55,542 nt of DNA from Rhodocyclaceae bacterium (lineage in GTDB: Bacteria; Pseudomonadota; Gammaproteobacteria; Burkholderiales; Rhodocyclaceae), in assembly GCA_018883385.1 (NCBI GenBank), contig VEQD01000004.1, positions 3,774-59,315 of the forward strand, read 5' to 3'. Shown one piece after another: positions 27,391-35,526 of the stretch (position 1 is the first letter of the stretch; the number at the start of each line of letters is the position of its first letter). The notes below the pieces were generated by a model. That model saw nothing but the letters and a program-made list of their open reading frames with translations. It was not told the DNA's origin and searched no databases. The position numbers and the translations under genes were made by a program.

Positions 27391-27436
27391 TGGCATTACA
27401 GTGTTTCTGGATAAATGCTGGCCGCCTGTAATGCCA
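27391..27436. repeat. 11-bp perfect inverted repeat with 24-base loop
   Basis: TGGCATTACAG (27391-27401) and CTGTAATGCCA (27426-27436) are exact reverse complements. The pair lies between the carbonic anhydrase promoter and the tRNA-Phe terminator. It lacks a T-run, so it is not a terminator. Its loop holds the 10-mer AAATGCTGGC that recurs at 25227. Confidence 0.55.
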
Positions 27437-27443
27437 ATTAAAG

Positions 27444-27473
27444 AAAAAACTCCCAGAGCGGAAACTCTGAGAG
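27444..27473 (-). terminator. Intrinsic terminator after tRNA-Phe
   Basis: On the minus strand, CTCTCAGAG/CTCTGGGAG (nine pairs, one G-U) with a 6-base loop, followed by six T residues. It lies 12 bases beyond the tRNA-Phe 3' end. Confidence 0.85.
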
Positions 27474-27485
27474 CTTTTAAATTAC

Positions 27486-27561
27486 TGGTGGCCAGTCTCG
27501 GAATCGAACCAAGGACACGCGGATTTTCAATCCGCTGCTCTACCAACTGAGCTAACTGGCC
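27486..27561 (-). tRNA. tRNA-Phe (anticodon GAA)
   Basis: 76-nt tRNA: acceptor GGCCAGT/ACTGGCC, D arm GCTC-AGTTGGTA-GAGC, anticodon arm GCGGA-TTGAAAA-TCCGC with GAA, T arm with GGTTCGATTCC, discriminator A and encoded CCA (27486-27488). It lies 37 bases downstream of rpsI on the same strand, separated only by a hairpin and no visible promoter, so it is probably part of the rplM-rpsI transcript. Confidence 0.96.
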
Positions 27562-27564
27562 GCA

Positions 27565-27588
27565 CATCCGAACCCAACGATTCGGATG
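27565..27588 (-). other. Hairpin between rpsI and tRNA-Phe
   Basis: CATCCGAA/TTCGGATG, 8 bp with an 8-base loop, filling the gap between the rpsI stop and the tRNA 5' end. No T-run follows in the direction of transcription, so it is more likely a processing or stability element than a terminator. Confidence 0.5.
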
Positions 27589-27598
27589 CGAAAAAGCA

Positions 27599-27991
27599 TT
27601 AACGCTTCGAGAACTGCTTACGGCGACGGGCGCTGTGCAGACCGACCTTTTTACGTTCAACTTCGCGAGCGTCGCGGGTGACGAAACCAGCCTTCGACAG
27701 CGCCGACTTCAGTTCGGCGTCGTACTGAATCAGCGCACGGGTGATGCCGTGGCGAACTGCGCCAGCCTGACCCGACTCACCACCGCCAACCACGTTGACG
27801 TTGATGTCAAAGGTATTGACGTGCTCAACCAGTTCCAGCGGTTGACGGACGACCATGCGACCCGTTTCACGCGAAAAGAAAGTATCCACCGGCTTGCCAT
27901 TGACAACGATGTTGCCCTTGCCGCGCTTCAGGTAGACACGTGCGACAGCGCTCTTGCGACGACCGGTGCCGTAATATTGTTGTTCTGCCAT
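27599..27991 (-). CDS. rpsI: 30S ribosomal protein S9
   Basis: 130-residue S9 with the family start [16 protein letters not shown], the [19 protein letters not shown] block and the basic C-terminal end [14 protein letters not shown], which reaches the decoding centre in known ribosomes. It follows rplM by 9 bases, the universal rplM-rpsI pair. Confidence 0.98.
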   Translation of the reverse strand: MAEQQYYGTGRRKSAVARVYLKRGKGNIVVNGKPVDTFFSRETGRMVVRQPLELVEHVNTFDINVNVVGGGESGQAGAVRHGITRALIQYDAELKSALSKAGFVTRDAREVERKKVGLHSARRRKQFSKR

Positions 27992-28000
27992 AACGACCTC

Positions 28001-28429
28001 TTAGATTTCCAGCGATTTCGGTTGCTGGGCGGTATGCGGATGCGTCGCACCGGCGTAGCACTTGAGCTTTTTGATCATGGCGTAGCCCAGCGGACCCTTC
28101 GGCAGCATGCCCTTCACGGCTTTTTCCAGAGCACGCTCCGGGAAACGCTGTTGCATCTTGCCAAACGTGGTTTCGGTAATACCGCCCGGGTAACCCGAGT
28201 GGCGGAAATATTTCTTGTCTTCGGCCTTGTTACCCGTGACGCGCAGCTTTTCGACGTTAACGATCACGATGAAATCACCGGTATCGACGTGCGGGGTGTA
28301 TTCAGGCTTATGCTTGCCACGCAGGCGGCGGGCAACTTCGCTCGCAACGCGGCCCAGAACTTTGTCTGTGGCGTCAACGACGAACCAGTCGCGCTGGACT
28401 TCATGCGGCTTGGCGGAAAAGGTTTTCAT
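28001..28429 (-). CDS. rplM: 50S ribosomal protein L13
   Basis: 142-residue L13: [20 protein letters not shown] at the N terminus, the [20 protein letters not shown] core and [21 protein letters not shown] near the end. Start ATG 28429 is preceded by GGAAGTG; a longer frame reaching 28492 runs through the promoter and is rejected. First gene of rplM-rpsI, transcribed from the promoter at 28480-28509. Confidence 0.98.
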   Translation of the reverse strand: MKTFSAKPHEVQRDWFVVDATDKVLGRVASEVARRLRGKHKPEYTPHVDTGDFIVIVNVEKLRVTGNKAEDKKYFRHSGYPGGITETTFGKMQQRFPERALEKAVKGMLPKGPLGYAMIKKLKCYAGATHPHTAQQPKSLEI

Positions 28430-28479
28430 CTTTGCACTTCCGTGGCGCCAACAGTGGCGCGGAATTTGGGAAAACGAAG

Positions 28480-28509
28480 ATTCTAGCAACACTTAAAACC
28501 CCGCGTCAA
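28480..28509 (-). promoter_or_regulatory. Promoter of rplM-rpsI
   Basis: On the minus strand TTGACG (28504-28509), 18-base spacer, TAGAAT (28480-28485) with the extended -10 TG one base upstream. Expected start near 28473, leaving a leader of about 44 bases. Confidence 0.75.
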
Positions 28510-28565
28510 GCCTTCTGGCAACCTTGCCAAACACGCCATACGGCGCTGGCCTTGGGCTTAGAGGC

Positions 28566-28600
28566 AAAAAAAGCGCGGAGCCACACAAGTGGTTCCGCGC
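28566..28600 (-). terminator. Intrinsic terminator of the candidate small RNA
   Basis: GCGCGGAACCAC/GTGGCTCCGCGC on the minus strand, 12 pairs with one G-U, 4-base loop, followed by seven T residues (28566-28572). Confidence 0.9.
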
Positions 28601-28673
28601 AAATCCACACCAAAGGAGGAGGGTGGAGGAGACAAGCTTGCGGGCGACCTTGAAGCTTACGCCCGACTTACAG
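28566..28673 (-). ncRNA. Candidate small RNA displaying an anti-Shine-Dalgarno loop
   Basis: A non-coding unit of about 108 nt with its own promoter and intrinsic terminator, upstream of rplM. Three hairpins can form. HP1 (28641-28665) has a CGGGCG/CGCCCG stem. HP2 (28604-28627) has a UCCACC/GGUGUGGA stem with one bulge and a 10-nt loop CUCCUCCUUU. HP3 is the terminator. The HP2 loop contains CCUCCUUU, identical to the anti-Shine-Dalgarno tail of 16S rRNA, so it could pair with ribosome-binding sites of mRNAs. No open frame with a ribosome-binding site lies within it. It resembles in design the anti-SD small RNAs reported in Proteobacteria; family membership is untested. The alternative is an attenuator leader of rplM, made less likely by the second strong promoter between it and rplM. 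Confidence 0.65.
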
Positions 28674-28679
28674 AGCCAA

Positions 28680-28706
28680 TGTATAGCCCGGAAGGCAAAA
28701 AAGCAA
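28680..28706 (-). promoter_or_regulatory. Promoter of the candidate small RNA
   Basis: TATACA (28680-28685) with TTGCTT (28701-28706) 15 bases upstream; the spacing is short. An A/T-rich block lies upstream of the -35 (about 28727-28739), like an UP element. The start is expected near 28673. Confidence 0.5.
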
Positions 28707-28978
28707 GGGTATTTGTTGTGTCGCAATAAAAAAATTAACGCTCGCCAAAAAAACCTGGGTTATCAGATAGTTCCAATGATTAACAAAGGCTTAACGATTG
28801 GCACTGACCCCATAAGCATATTTTTCTGGCATAAAACCAGGCGGTTGATTGTGCGTTGCAGCACGGCGGAGACTGCCAACCCCGCCCTGCGTGCATCGGC
28901 ATCCACATCGCACCGCATCATTTGGCCGTACAATCGTGCTTCCTATCAGTATGGATATCAACAGGGAGCCTCAAAACC
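28707..28978. other. Non-coding stretch upstream of the OsmC gene
   Basis: About 270 bases with no gene that I can support. The left end is A/T-rich and belongs to the small-RNA promoter. A possible -10 (TACAAT, 28929-28934) for the rightward OsmC gene is visible without a good -35. Confidence 0.45.
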
Positions 28979-29446
28979 ATGGAATGCCGCGTCGTCTGGA
29001 CTGAACACATGACCTTTGTTGCCGAGACCGGCAGCGGCCATATGGTCACCATGGATGGACCACCCGATGCCGGCGGGCGCAATCTGGCGCCCCGGCCCAT
29101 GGAAATGATGCTGGCAGGGGCCGGCGGCTGCACGGCCTTTGATGTGGTGATGATTCTGAAACGGGGCCGTCATCCGGTGACAGGCTGCGAGGTACAACTC
29201 AAAGCCGAACGCGCCGACACCGACCCGAAGGTCTTTACCAAGCTCCATTTGCATTTTGTGGTTACCGGTAACGGACTCAAACCAGAAGCAGTAGAACGCG
29301 CGGTGACCTTATCCAAGGATAAGTACTGCTCGGCGACCGCCATGCTCGGCGCGACCGCCGAAATTAGCTGGGATCTGGAGCTTCGGGAACAGCGGGAACT
29401 TCGGGAACTGCGCGACCAGGGTGCCGCTGGCACCGCCAACGCCTAA
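28979..29446 (+). CDS. OsmC family protein (YhfA-like)
   Basis: 155-residue OsmC/Ohr superfamily protein of the YhfA type. The two conserved cysteines are in AGAGGCTAFDVV (about residue 50) and KYCSATAML (about 120), as in thiol peroxidases of the superfamily, although YhfA itself has no proven activity. Start ATG 28979 has GGGAG ten bases upstream; a longer frame to 28856 is rejected. The C-terminal end has a short repeated stretch rich in Arg-Glu-Leu, from a tandem DNA repeat (CTTCGGGAAC). Convergent with coq7, 12 bases apart. Confidence 0.88.
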   Translation: MECRVVWTEHMTFVAETGSGHMVTMDGPPDAGGRNLAPRPMEMMLAGAGGCTAFDVVMILKRGRHPVTGCEVQLKAERADTDPKVFTKLHLHFVVTGNGLKPEAVERAVTLSKDKYCSATAMLGATAEISWDLELREQRELRELRDQGAAGTANA

Positions 29447-29458
29447 AAGATTGGGCGG

Positions 29459-30082
29459 TCAGATCCGGTAAGACAAGCTGGTCATCAGCTTAGAGGTCTG
29501 CTGCATCAGGTTTTTGACCAAGGGCGGAAACTGCGCCGCGCCGAGTGCTTCGGCGGTGTGCGCGTGCGAGGTTTCATCGATGGCCATCTGGCGGATGATG
29601 GCGGCACTTTTTTCATCAGCTTCCGGTAAACGCGCTAGGTGGCTTTCCAAATGGGCGGTCACCTGCTTTTCGGTTTCTGCCAGAAAGCCCAGATTCCAGC
29701 GATCGCCCAACTTGCCGGCAAGCACCCCCATCGTCAGCGATCCGGCGTACCAGAGCGGATTCAGCCAACTGGTATGACTGCCAAGTTCGCGCAATCGTTG
29801 CTCGGTCCACGCCAGATGTTCGGTCTCTTCATGCGCGGCTTCACGCAACGCCTCGCGCACGGCGGGGTCGCGCGAGGTCAAGGCCTGTCCCTGATACAGC
29901 GCCTGCGCACAGACCTCGCCGCTGTGATTGACGCGCATCAGACCCGCCACATGGCGACGCTCGGCGTTCGACAAGTCAGCCTCCTCCAGGCCCTGGTCAG
30001 GATGTGCTCGCAGACTGCGCTGGGATGCAAATAACGTACGCAGAACTTTGTCGGCTTCGATAATGAGATGATCAACGTTCAT
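29459..30082 (-). CDS. coq7: 2-polyprenyl-3-methyl-6-methoxy-1,4-benzoquinone monooxygenase (Coq7)
   Basis: 207-residue ferritin-like di-iron hydroxylase of ubiquinone synthesis, the Coq7 alternative to UbiF. Iron ligands are visible as MRVNHSGEVCAQ, EETEHLAW, HLESHL and DETSHAHTA. Length is typical of bacterial Coq7. It follows the CNP1-family gene by 4 bases, so rppH-cnp1-coq7 is probably one transcript. UbiX of the same pathway is at 23.5 kb. Confidence 0.95.
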   Translation of the reverse strand: MNVDHLIIEADKVLRTLFASQRSLRAHPDQGLEEADLSNAERRHVAGLMRVNHSGEVCAQALYQGQALTSRDPAVREALREAAHEETEHLAWTEQRLRELGSHTSWLNPLWYAGSLTMGVLAGKLGDRWNLGFLAETEKQVTAHLESHLARLPEADEKSAAIIRQMAIDETSHAHTAEALGAAQFPPLVKNLMQQTSKLMTSLSYRI

Positions 30083-30086
30083 GACC

Positions 30087-30644
30087 TTACCTTAACGATG
30101 TGGCTGCCGGACCCGATTTCAATCGCTCGATAGCGACCTCAGCACTCGGCGGTGGCTCAAGATCCAGACAGAAATACTCATAGGCCAAAACGGCTGGGTA
30201 CGCGTTGTGCATTTTGTGCTGCTGCTTCTGCATCAGAATCCAGGATGATCCCTGGCTTTCGACCCAGGAGCCGTCCTTTTGCCCGAAGGCATAGAGACGA
30301 CGCTCGCGGGTTTTGCAGCGCAATCCTTCATAGTTCACGGTCCGGGCCCCGCCCGATGATTCGATGACCACGGTAAAACGAACCACGCCATCGTTCCCGA
30401 CGGACACGCTGGCAGGGTCCACAAAGAATTGGTTGGCGTTCGACACATTGACCTCAAAGGGAATCAATGTATTCGTCTCCGGTGCGGCGGGGAGTTTGTA
30501 TTTCTCTTCCTGCCAGACTTTTTTGTCCTCTTCAGATTCCTGATAGTCGTAGCACTCGTAATATTTACGGGTATCACACTCCACAGCCGCAAAGGCAGAG
30601 TACGTCACACAGGCCGCCGTGAATAGTGCCAAACGTCGAATCAC
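30087..30644 (-). CDS. CNP1-like family protein, exported
   Basis: 185-residue secreted protein with a signal peptide ([19 protein letters not shown], cleavage near residue 19) followed by a Cys-containing mature part ([12 protein letters not shown], a later RCKTRER and YFCLDLEPP). It matches the CNP1-like family of neisserial and other betaproteobacterial periplasmic proteins, whose function is unknown. Start is GTG 30644, which overlaps the rppH stop in a GTGA quartet, so translation is coupled. Confidence 0.82.
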   Translation of the reverse strand: MIRRLALFTAACVTYSAFAAVECDTRKYYECYDYQESEEDKKVWQEEKYKLPAAPETNTLIPFEVNVSNANQFFVDPASVSVGNDGVVRFTVVIESSGGARTVNYEGLRCKTRERRLYAFGQKDGSWVESQGSSWILMQKQQHKMHNAYPAVLAYEYFCLDLEPPPSAEVAIERLKSGPAATSLR

Positions 30645-31243
30645 GAACTTTCCTCCACACCCGGTGTTGCGATCACCGGCGCCGATGGCGCATGCGCATT
30701 GTGCGTTGAAGTCATCTTCGCCGGCGGCGCACGGCGCCCACGGCGACCCAGCGCCGGATGACGCAGTCGGTCGGCATTCAAGAAGGGCTCAAGTTCGGCC
30801 AGCGCCAACTTGTAGACATCGCGTTTGAATTCGACGACAGTCTCCAGCGGCACCCAGTACTGGCTCCAACGCCAGGCATCAAATTCCGGATGCGTGGTGG
30901 CCCGCAACTGGACGTGATGATCCCCGCCGGTCAACCGGAGGAGATACCAGATCTGTTTCTGGCCTTTATAGTTACCGCGCCATTCCCGGCGAACCCATTG
31001 CTCCGGCACTTCATAGCGCAACCATTCTTTGGTGCGGCCAAGAATGACGACGTGCTCGGGCGCCAGACCCACCTCTTCCTGCAACTCACGAAACATGGCG
31101 TCTTCCGGCGATTCACCACGCTTGATGCCACCCTGTGGAAACTGCCAGGCGTGTTCCCGAACACGCTTACCCCAGAAGACCTGATTCCGTGCATTACAGA
31201 GAATGATGCCGACGTTGGGCCGATAGCCTTCACGATCTAGCAT
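30641..31243 (-). CDS. rppH: RNA pyrophosphohydrolase RppH
   Basis: 200-residue Nudix hydrolase that converts 5'-triphosphate mRNA ends to monophosphate, starting RNase E-dependent decay. The Nudix box is complete: [22 protein letters not shown] (about residues 38-59). N-terminal [21 protein letters not shown] is typical of RppH. It is slightly longer than the E. coli protein, with a proline-rich C-terminal tail. Divergent from proS with a 147-base control region. Confidence 0.94.
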   Translation of the reverse strand: MLDREGYRPNVGIILCNARNQVFWGKRVREHAWQFPQGGIKRGESPEDAMFRELQEEVGLAPEHVVILGRTKEWLRYEVPEQWVRREWRGNYKGQKQIWYLLRLTGGDHHVQLRATTHPEFDAWRWSQYWVPLETVVEFKRDVYKLALAELEPFLNADRLRHPALGRRGRRAPPAKMTSTHNAHAPSAPVIATPGVEESS

Positions 31244-31390
31244 AAATCACCTGCGTTAATTTGAAATTGCCTTGATTCTGGCACATCCGCCCCACAGACG
31301 AAAGCCGGGTTCCGCTAGAATGCGGGTTTTCGCCCAATTCTGCGGCCGTCCGGCTGCCCGTGGCGTCTCATTGCTCCTAGGTTCTCCGTT

Positions 31391-33127
31391 ATGCGTTCTT
31401 CCCAGTTTCTGATCACCACCCTCAAGGAAGCCCCAGCCGACGCCGAGGTGATTAGCCAAAAGTTGATGCTGCGGGCGGGCTTGATCCGTCGCCTGGCCTC
31501 TGGCGTCTACACCTGGACGCCGATGGGTCTGCGCACCCTGCGCAAGGTCGAGGCTATTGTGCGCGACGAAATGAACCGCGCCGGCGCGTTGGAAATGTTG
31601 ATGCCGGCAGTGCAGCCGTTCGAACTCTGGCAGGAATCGGGTCGTGGTGAGCAATATGGTCCGGAACTGCTGCGCTTCAAAGATCGCCACCAGCGCGATT
31701 TCGTCATCGGCCCGACACACGAAGAAGTGGTCACCGATTTCGTGCGCAAGGAAATCAAGAGTTACCGCCAGCTGCCGATTCATCTGTACCAGATCCAGAC
31801 CAAGTTCCGCGACGAGATCCGCCCGCGCTTTGGCGTGATGCGCGGCCGTGAATTCCTGATGAAGGATGGTTACTCCTTCCACACCAGCTTCGAAGACCTG
31901 CAACGCGAATACCGCGTGATGTACGACACTTACAGCCGCATCTTCACGCGCCTGGGCCTGCGCTTCCGCGCCGTGGCCGCCGATACCGGCTCGATCGGCG
32001 GCACGGGTTCGCACGAATTCCACGTCCTGGCCGACTCGGGCGAGGACGATATCGCCTTCTGCCCGACCTCTGACTTTGCCGCCAACGTCGAGCTGGCCGA
32101 AGCGCTGGCGCCTACGATTGCTCGCCCAGCGGCTGGCGCACCCTTGACACCCGTTGCCACCCCCAAAAAATCTCGCTGCGAAGACGTTGCCCAGGCACTC
32201 AATATCCCTCTCGCGGGCCTCGTCAAAACGCTGGCCATCGTGCCCGAATTGCCCGAGGGCGCATCTAACGCTCAGGCTGGACTGGTATTGCTACTCCTGC
32301 GTGGCGATCACGAACTCAACGAAATTAAAGCTGGCAAACTCGACGGGATCGGCGCCTTCCGCTTTGCCCGTGAAGACGAAGTCAAAGAGGCGCTCGGCTG
32401 CATCCCCGGTTTTATCGGGCCGGTCGGTATCAAACCGGGTATCCGCGTCATCGCGGACCGGTCGGTCACCGTCATGGCCGACTTTGCCTGTGGCGCCAAT
32501 CAATATGACACGCATCTCACCGGCGTGAACTTTGGGCGCGACCTCCCAGAACCGGAAATTGCCGACCTTCGCAACGTGGTGACCGGCGACCCGTCGCCGG
32601 ACGGCCAAGGCGTGCTGGAAATCGTGCGTGGCATCGAGGTGGGCCACATCTTCCAGTTACGCACCAAATATGCCGAGGCACTGGATTGCACCTTCCTCAA
32701 TGAGCAAGGCAAGACCGAGGTGATGGAAATGGGATGCTACGGCATCGGCGTCACCCGTATCGTTGGTTCGGCCATTGAGCAGAATCACGATGACAAGGGG
32801 ATCGCCTTCCCGGCCGCCATCGCACCGTTTACCGTGGCGATCGTGCCGATGGGTTATCACAAGTCACCGGCGATTCAGCAGGCCGCCAGCGAACTTTACG
32901 AAGAACTGATCGCTGCCGGTTTTGATGTATTGCTCGACGATCGCAACGAACGGCCAGGCGTGATGTTTGCTGACATGGAATTGATCGGTATCCCGCAGCG
33001 CGTGGTCGTTGGCGAGAAAGGCCTGGCCGCTGGCCAGATCGAGGTCAAAGGCCGCCGTGACGCCGAAGCGACGATGATTGATCGCGCTGGGGTGGTGGAC
33101 TATCTGCGCAAGGCCTTAGCCCAGTAA
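31391..33127 (+). CDS. proS: Prolyl-tRNA synthetase
   Basis: 578-residue bacterial-type class II ProRS. Motif 1 region near residue 45, motif 2 [21 protein letters not shown] (about 140-160), a full INS editing domain (about 220-400, with [14 protein letters not shown]) that clears Ala-tRNA(Pro), motif 3 GCYGIGVTR (about 445) and an anticodon-binding C-terminal domain (about 480-578). Length is normal. It is convergent with ffh, with 64 bases between. Confidence 0.98.
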   Translation: MRSSQFLITTLKEAPADAEVISQKLMLRAGLIRRLASGVYTWTPMGLRTLRKVEAIVRDEMNRAGALEMLMPAVQPFELWQESGRGEQYGPELLRFKDRHQRDFVIGPTHEEVVTDFVRKEIKSYRQLPIHLYQIQTKFRDEIRPRFGVMRGREFLMKDGYSFHTSFEDLQREYRVMYDTYSRIFTRLGLRFRAVAADTGSIGGTGSHEFHVLADSGEDDIAFCPTSDFAANVELAEALAPTIARPAAGAPLTPVATPKKSRCEDVAQALNIPLAGLVKTLAIVPELPEGASNAQAGLVLLLLRGDHELNEIKAGKLDGIGAFRFAREDEVKEALGCIPGFIGPVGIKPGIRVIADRSVTVMADFACGANQYDTHLTGVNFGRDLPEPEIADLRNVVTGDPSPDGQGVLEIVRGIEVGHIFQLRTKYAEALDCTFLNEQGKTEVMEMGCYGIGVTRIVGSAIEQNHDDKGIAFPAAIAPFTVAIVPMGYHKSPAIQQAASELYEELIAAGFDVLLDDRNERPGVMFADMELIGIPQRVVVGEKGLAAGQIEVKGRRDAEATMIDRAGVVDYLRKALAQ

Positions 33128-33139
33128 CCAGAAGACCCA

Positions 33140-33194
33140 TAAACCGTCACGAGCTGATTCAAGGCAAGGCACCCGGAGCAGCGTAGTCGGTTTA
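33140..33194. repeat. Inverted repeat between proS and ffh
   Basis: TAAACCG (33140-33146) and CGGTTTA (33188-33194) flank a 41-base middle containing GCTG/CAGC. No T-run, so not a simple terminator. The second arm includes the ffh stop codon. It resembles intergenic repeats found dispersed in proteobacterial genomes, but only one copy is present here. Confidence 0.35.
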
Positions 33195-34568
33195 GAACGG
33201 CATCTTGCCGCCAAACATTGCTTTGGCACCCCGCATCGCCTTCATCATGCCCCCCTTGCCTTTGAACATGCCGCCAAACTGTTTCATCATTTTCTGCGTT
33301 TGTTCGAACTGATTCAACAAGCGGTTCACGTCTTGCACCTGGACACCGGCACCCGTCGCAATACGACGTTTGCGGCTGGCCTTGATCAGTTCCGGATTGC
33401 TTCGCTCGGTCGGCGTCATACTGTCGATAATGCCCTGGATCTGGCGCGCCATTTTGTCATCGCTACCCGTAGGCATTTTGGCAGCCGCTTCGGCAAACTT
33501 GGCCGGCAACTTATCCATTAGGGCCGACATCCCCCCCATCTGACGCATTTGCGCCACCTGAGACCTGAAGTCGTTGAGATCAAATCCTTTGCCAGACTTG
33601 ATCTTTTGCGCCATCGCCGCGGCCTGATCCATATCGACCTGCTGCGATGCCGCTTCGACCAGCGACAAAATGTCGCCCATGCCGAGGATGCGAGAGGCCA
33701 TCCGATCCGGATAGAACGGCTCCAGGCCGTCGAGTTTTTCGGCGACACCAACAAACTTGATCGGTTTACCGGTCACCGCACGCACGGACAATGCCGCACC
33801 ACCTCGAGCATCGCCATCCAGCTTGGTCAGTACCACCCCGGTCAGCGGCAGAGTCTCGTTGAAGGCCTTGGCGGTATTCACCGCATCCTGGCCTAGCATG
33901 GCGTCAACCACGAACAACGTTTCAATGGGATTCAACTGTGCGTGCAGCGCCTTGATCTCTTCCATCATGGCCTGATCAATCGCCAAGCGGCCGGCCGTAT
34001 CGACGATCAACACCTCTGCGTGATGCTTGCGGGCCCAATCCACGGCCGCCGCCGCGATGTCTGCCGGCTTCTGATCAGGTGCCGATGGAAAGAATTCGGC
34101 GCCAACCTGGCCGGCCACGTGCTTGAGCTGTTCGATCGCCGCCGGACGATACACGTCGCAGGAAACAACCATCACCTTCTTTTTGTGGTGCTGTTTGAGC
34201 CAACGCGCCAACTTGCCGACCGTGGTGGTTTTACCGGCACCCTGCAAACCAGCCATCAGAATAATCGCTGGCGGTTGCTGGTTCAGCGCCAAGGGGACTT
34301 GCGCCTCACCCATGAGTTGCTTTAACTGCTCATGCACCACCCCCACAAACGCCTGGCCAGGCGTCAGCGATCCGACCACTGCTTCACCCAGCGCCTTCTC
34401 CTTGACCTGGGCTATGAAATCTTTCACGACGGGCAACGCCACATCCGCTTCAAGCAATGCCATACGGACTTCGCGTAGCGCATCGCCAATATTGGCCTCG
34501 GTCATGCGGGCTTCGCCGCGCATGGTTTTCATTACTCGGCTAAGCCGTTGGGTCAGGTTTTCAAGCAT
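33192..34568 (-). CDS. ffh: Signal recognition particle protein Ffh
   Basis: 458-residue SRP GTPase, which with 4.5S RNA delivers inner-membrane proteins to FtsY. N domain (1-85), G domain with GLQGAGKT at residues 107-114, DTAGR and TKLDGDARGG, then the methionine-rich M domain (about 300-458) ending in a Gly/Met/Lys tail (MMKQFGGMFKGKGGMMKA). Start ATG 34568 chosen on homology; upstream residues to 34697 run into the promoter region. Divergent from ypjD. Confidence 0.98.
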   Translation of the reverse strand: MLENLTQRLSRVMKTMRGEARMTEANIGDALREVRMALLEADVALPVVKDFIAQVKEKALGEAVVGSLTPGQAFVGVVHEQLKQLMGEAQVPLALNQQPPAIILMAGLQGAGKTTTVGKLARWLKQHHKKKVMVVSCDVYRPAAIEQLKHVAGQVGAEFFPSAPDQKPADIAAAAVDWARKHHAEVLIVDTAGRLAIDQAMMEEIKALHAQLNPIETLFVVDAMLGQDAVNTAKAFNETLPLTGVVLTKLDGDARGGAALSVRAVTGKPIKFVGVAEKLDGLEPFYPDRMASRILGMGDILSLVEAASQQVDMDQAAAMAQKIKSGKGFDLNDFRSQVAQMRQMGGMSALMDKLPAKFAEAAAKMPTGSDDKMARQIQGIIDSMTPTERSNPELIKASRKRRIATGAGVQVQDVNRLLNQFEQTQKMMKQFGGMFKGKGGMMKAMRGAKAMFGGKMPF

Positions 34569-34585
34569 GGGTCTCGAGATTCGCC

Positions 34586-34616
34586 TTGAATATTCGTCCA
34601 GCCCCCGTGTTATAAA
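34586..34616 (+). promoter_or_regulatory. Possible promoter of ypjD-pilB-pilC
   Basis: TTGAAT (34586-34591) and TATAAA (34611-34616), 19 bases apart (18 if TTATAA is used). The predicted start lies at or within a few bases of the ypjD ATG at 34624, which has no Shine-Dalgarno sequence. Confidence 0.5.
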
Positions 34617-34623
34617 TGGGGCT

Positions 34624-35526
34624 ATGTCCCCGATTGTATCCCTTCCTTTTCTATTTCCCGTCTCTCTGGCCAGTCTGCTGACTGTCGTCGCGGCCATGGC
34701 CTATGGCTTTCTGAGCTGGCAGGTGCTGAGACAGGTCGCGACCCAATCGGGCACGCGCCTGGCTCAGGCCACACTGGGCGCCAGTAGAAAACAAGATACC
34801 GCGCCAACCGCTGGTGTTGGGCCGGCCTTGCTTGGTTTTGCCCTGGCGACCCATGCCGGCGGCCTCTACTTCGATATGTTCGGCGGCGGTACCGTTCGCT
34901 TTTCCTTCGCGCTGGCGATCTCGGTCATTCTCTGGCTGGCCGTGGTGCTGCATGGTTTCGAAGGCCTCGCCCACCGGCAACGTGGTTTGCTGGCGCTGAT
35001 TCTGCCGACCACGACTGCCGGCGTGCTGCTCCCGCTGGTCTTTCCGGTCGACCACCCACTGGTACACATTGATTCGCTGTTATTCCGTGTGCACTTCATT
35101 CTGGCGATGCTGGCTTACGGCGTCTTTCTAATTGCAACTTTGCAGGCATGCCTACTGTGGGTTGCCGAGCGTGATCTGCACCACCCGGAGCGCCTTGCTG
35201 CCGAGCGCCGTTTCCCACCGCTGCTCCGCATGGAAAATCTGCTATTCCGGATGCTGGCCATCGCATTTCTCCTCCTAACCGCCTCACTTGCCACCGGCCT
35301 GCTGGTATCAGAGCAGTTTTACGGCCAGTGGATTCGCGGTGATCACAAGACCATCTTTGCCTTCCTTTCGTGGCTCATTTTCGGCGGCCTGCTGCTTGGC
35401 CGTCACTTACGCGGTTGGCGCGGTCGCAAAGCCACTGGCTGGACCATTGCCGGATTCGTTTCGTTGCTCCTCGCCTACGTGGGCAGCCGGTTCGTACTGG
35501 AAGTATTGCTCGACCGCAGCCTATGA
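34624..35526 (+). CDS. ypjD: CcsA/YpjD family cytochrome c assembly-type membrane protein
   Basis: 300-residue protein with eight or nine membrane segments and the CcsA/CcmC core, including HIDSLLFRVHFILAMLAYGVF and, near the C terminus, RGDHKTIFAFLSWLIFGGLLLGRH. This is the standalone inner-membrane YpjD type that sits divergent from ffh in many proteobacteria; its exact role is unknown, heme handling being suggested by the family. Start ATG 34624 follows ffh by 55 bases. The stop overlaps pilB in an ATGA. Confidence 0.9.
   Translation: MSPIVSLPFLFPVSLASLLTVVAAMAYGFLSWQVLRQVATQSGTRLAQATLGASRKQDTAPTAGVGPALLGFALATHAGGLYFDMFGGGTVRFSFALAISVILWLAVVLHGFEGLAHRQRGLLALILPTTTAGVLLPLVFPVDHPLVHIDSLLFRVHFILAMLAYGVFLIATLQACLLWVAERDLHHPERLAAERRFPPLLRMENLLFRMLAIAFLLLTASLATGLLVSEQFYGQWIRGDHKTIFAFLSWLIFGGLLLGRHLRGWRGRKATGWTIAGFVSLLLAYVGSRFVLEVLLDRSL

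Noticed and set aside
28001-28492. rplM starting at 28492
   Set aside because: The extra residues run through the rplM promoter; ATG 28429 has a ribosome-binding site and gives normal L13 length.
31256-32023. 255-residue minus-strand frame opposite proS
   Set aside because: Lies inside proS and its promoter; no ribosome-binding site or recognisable domain.
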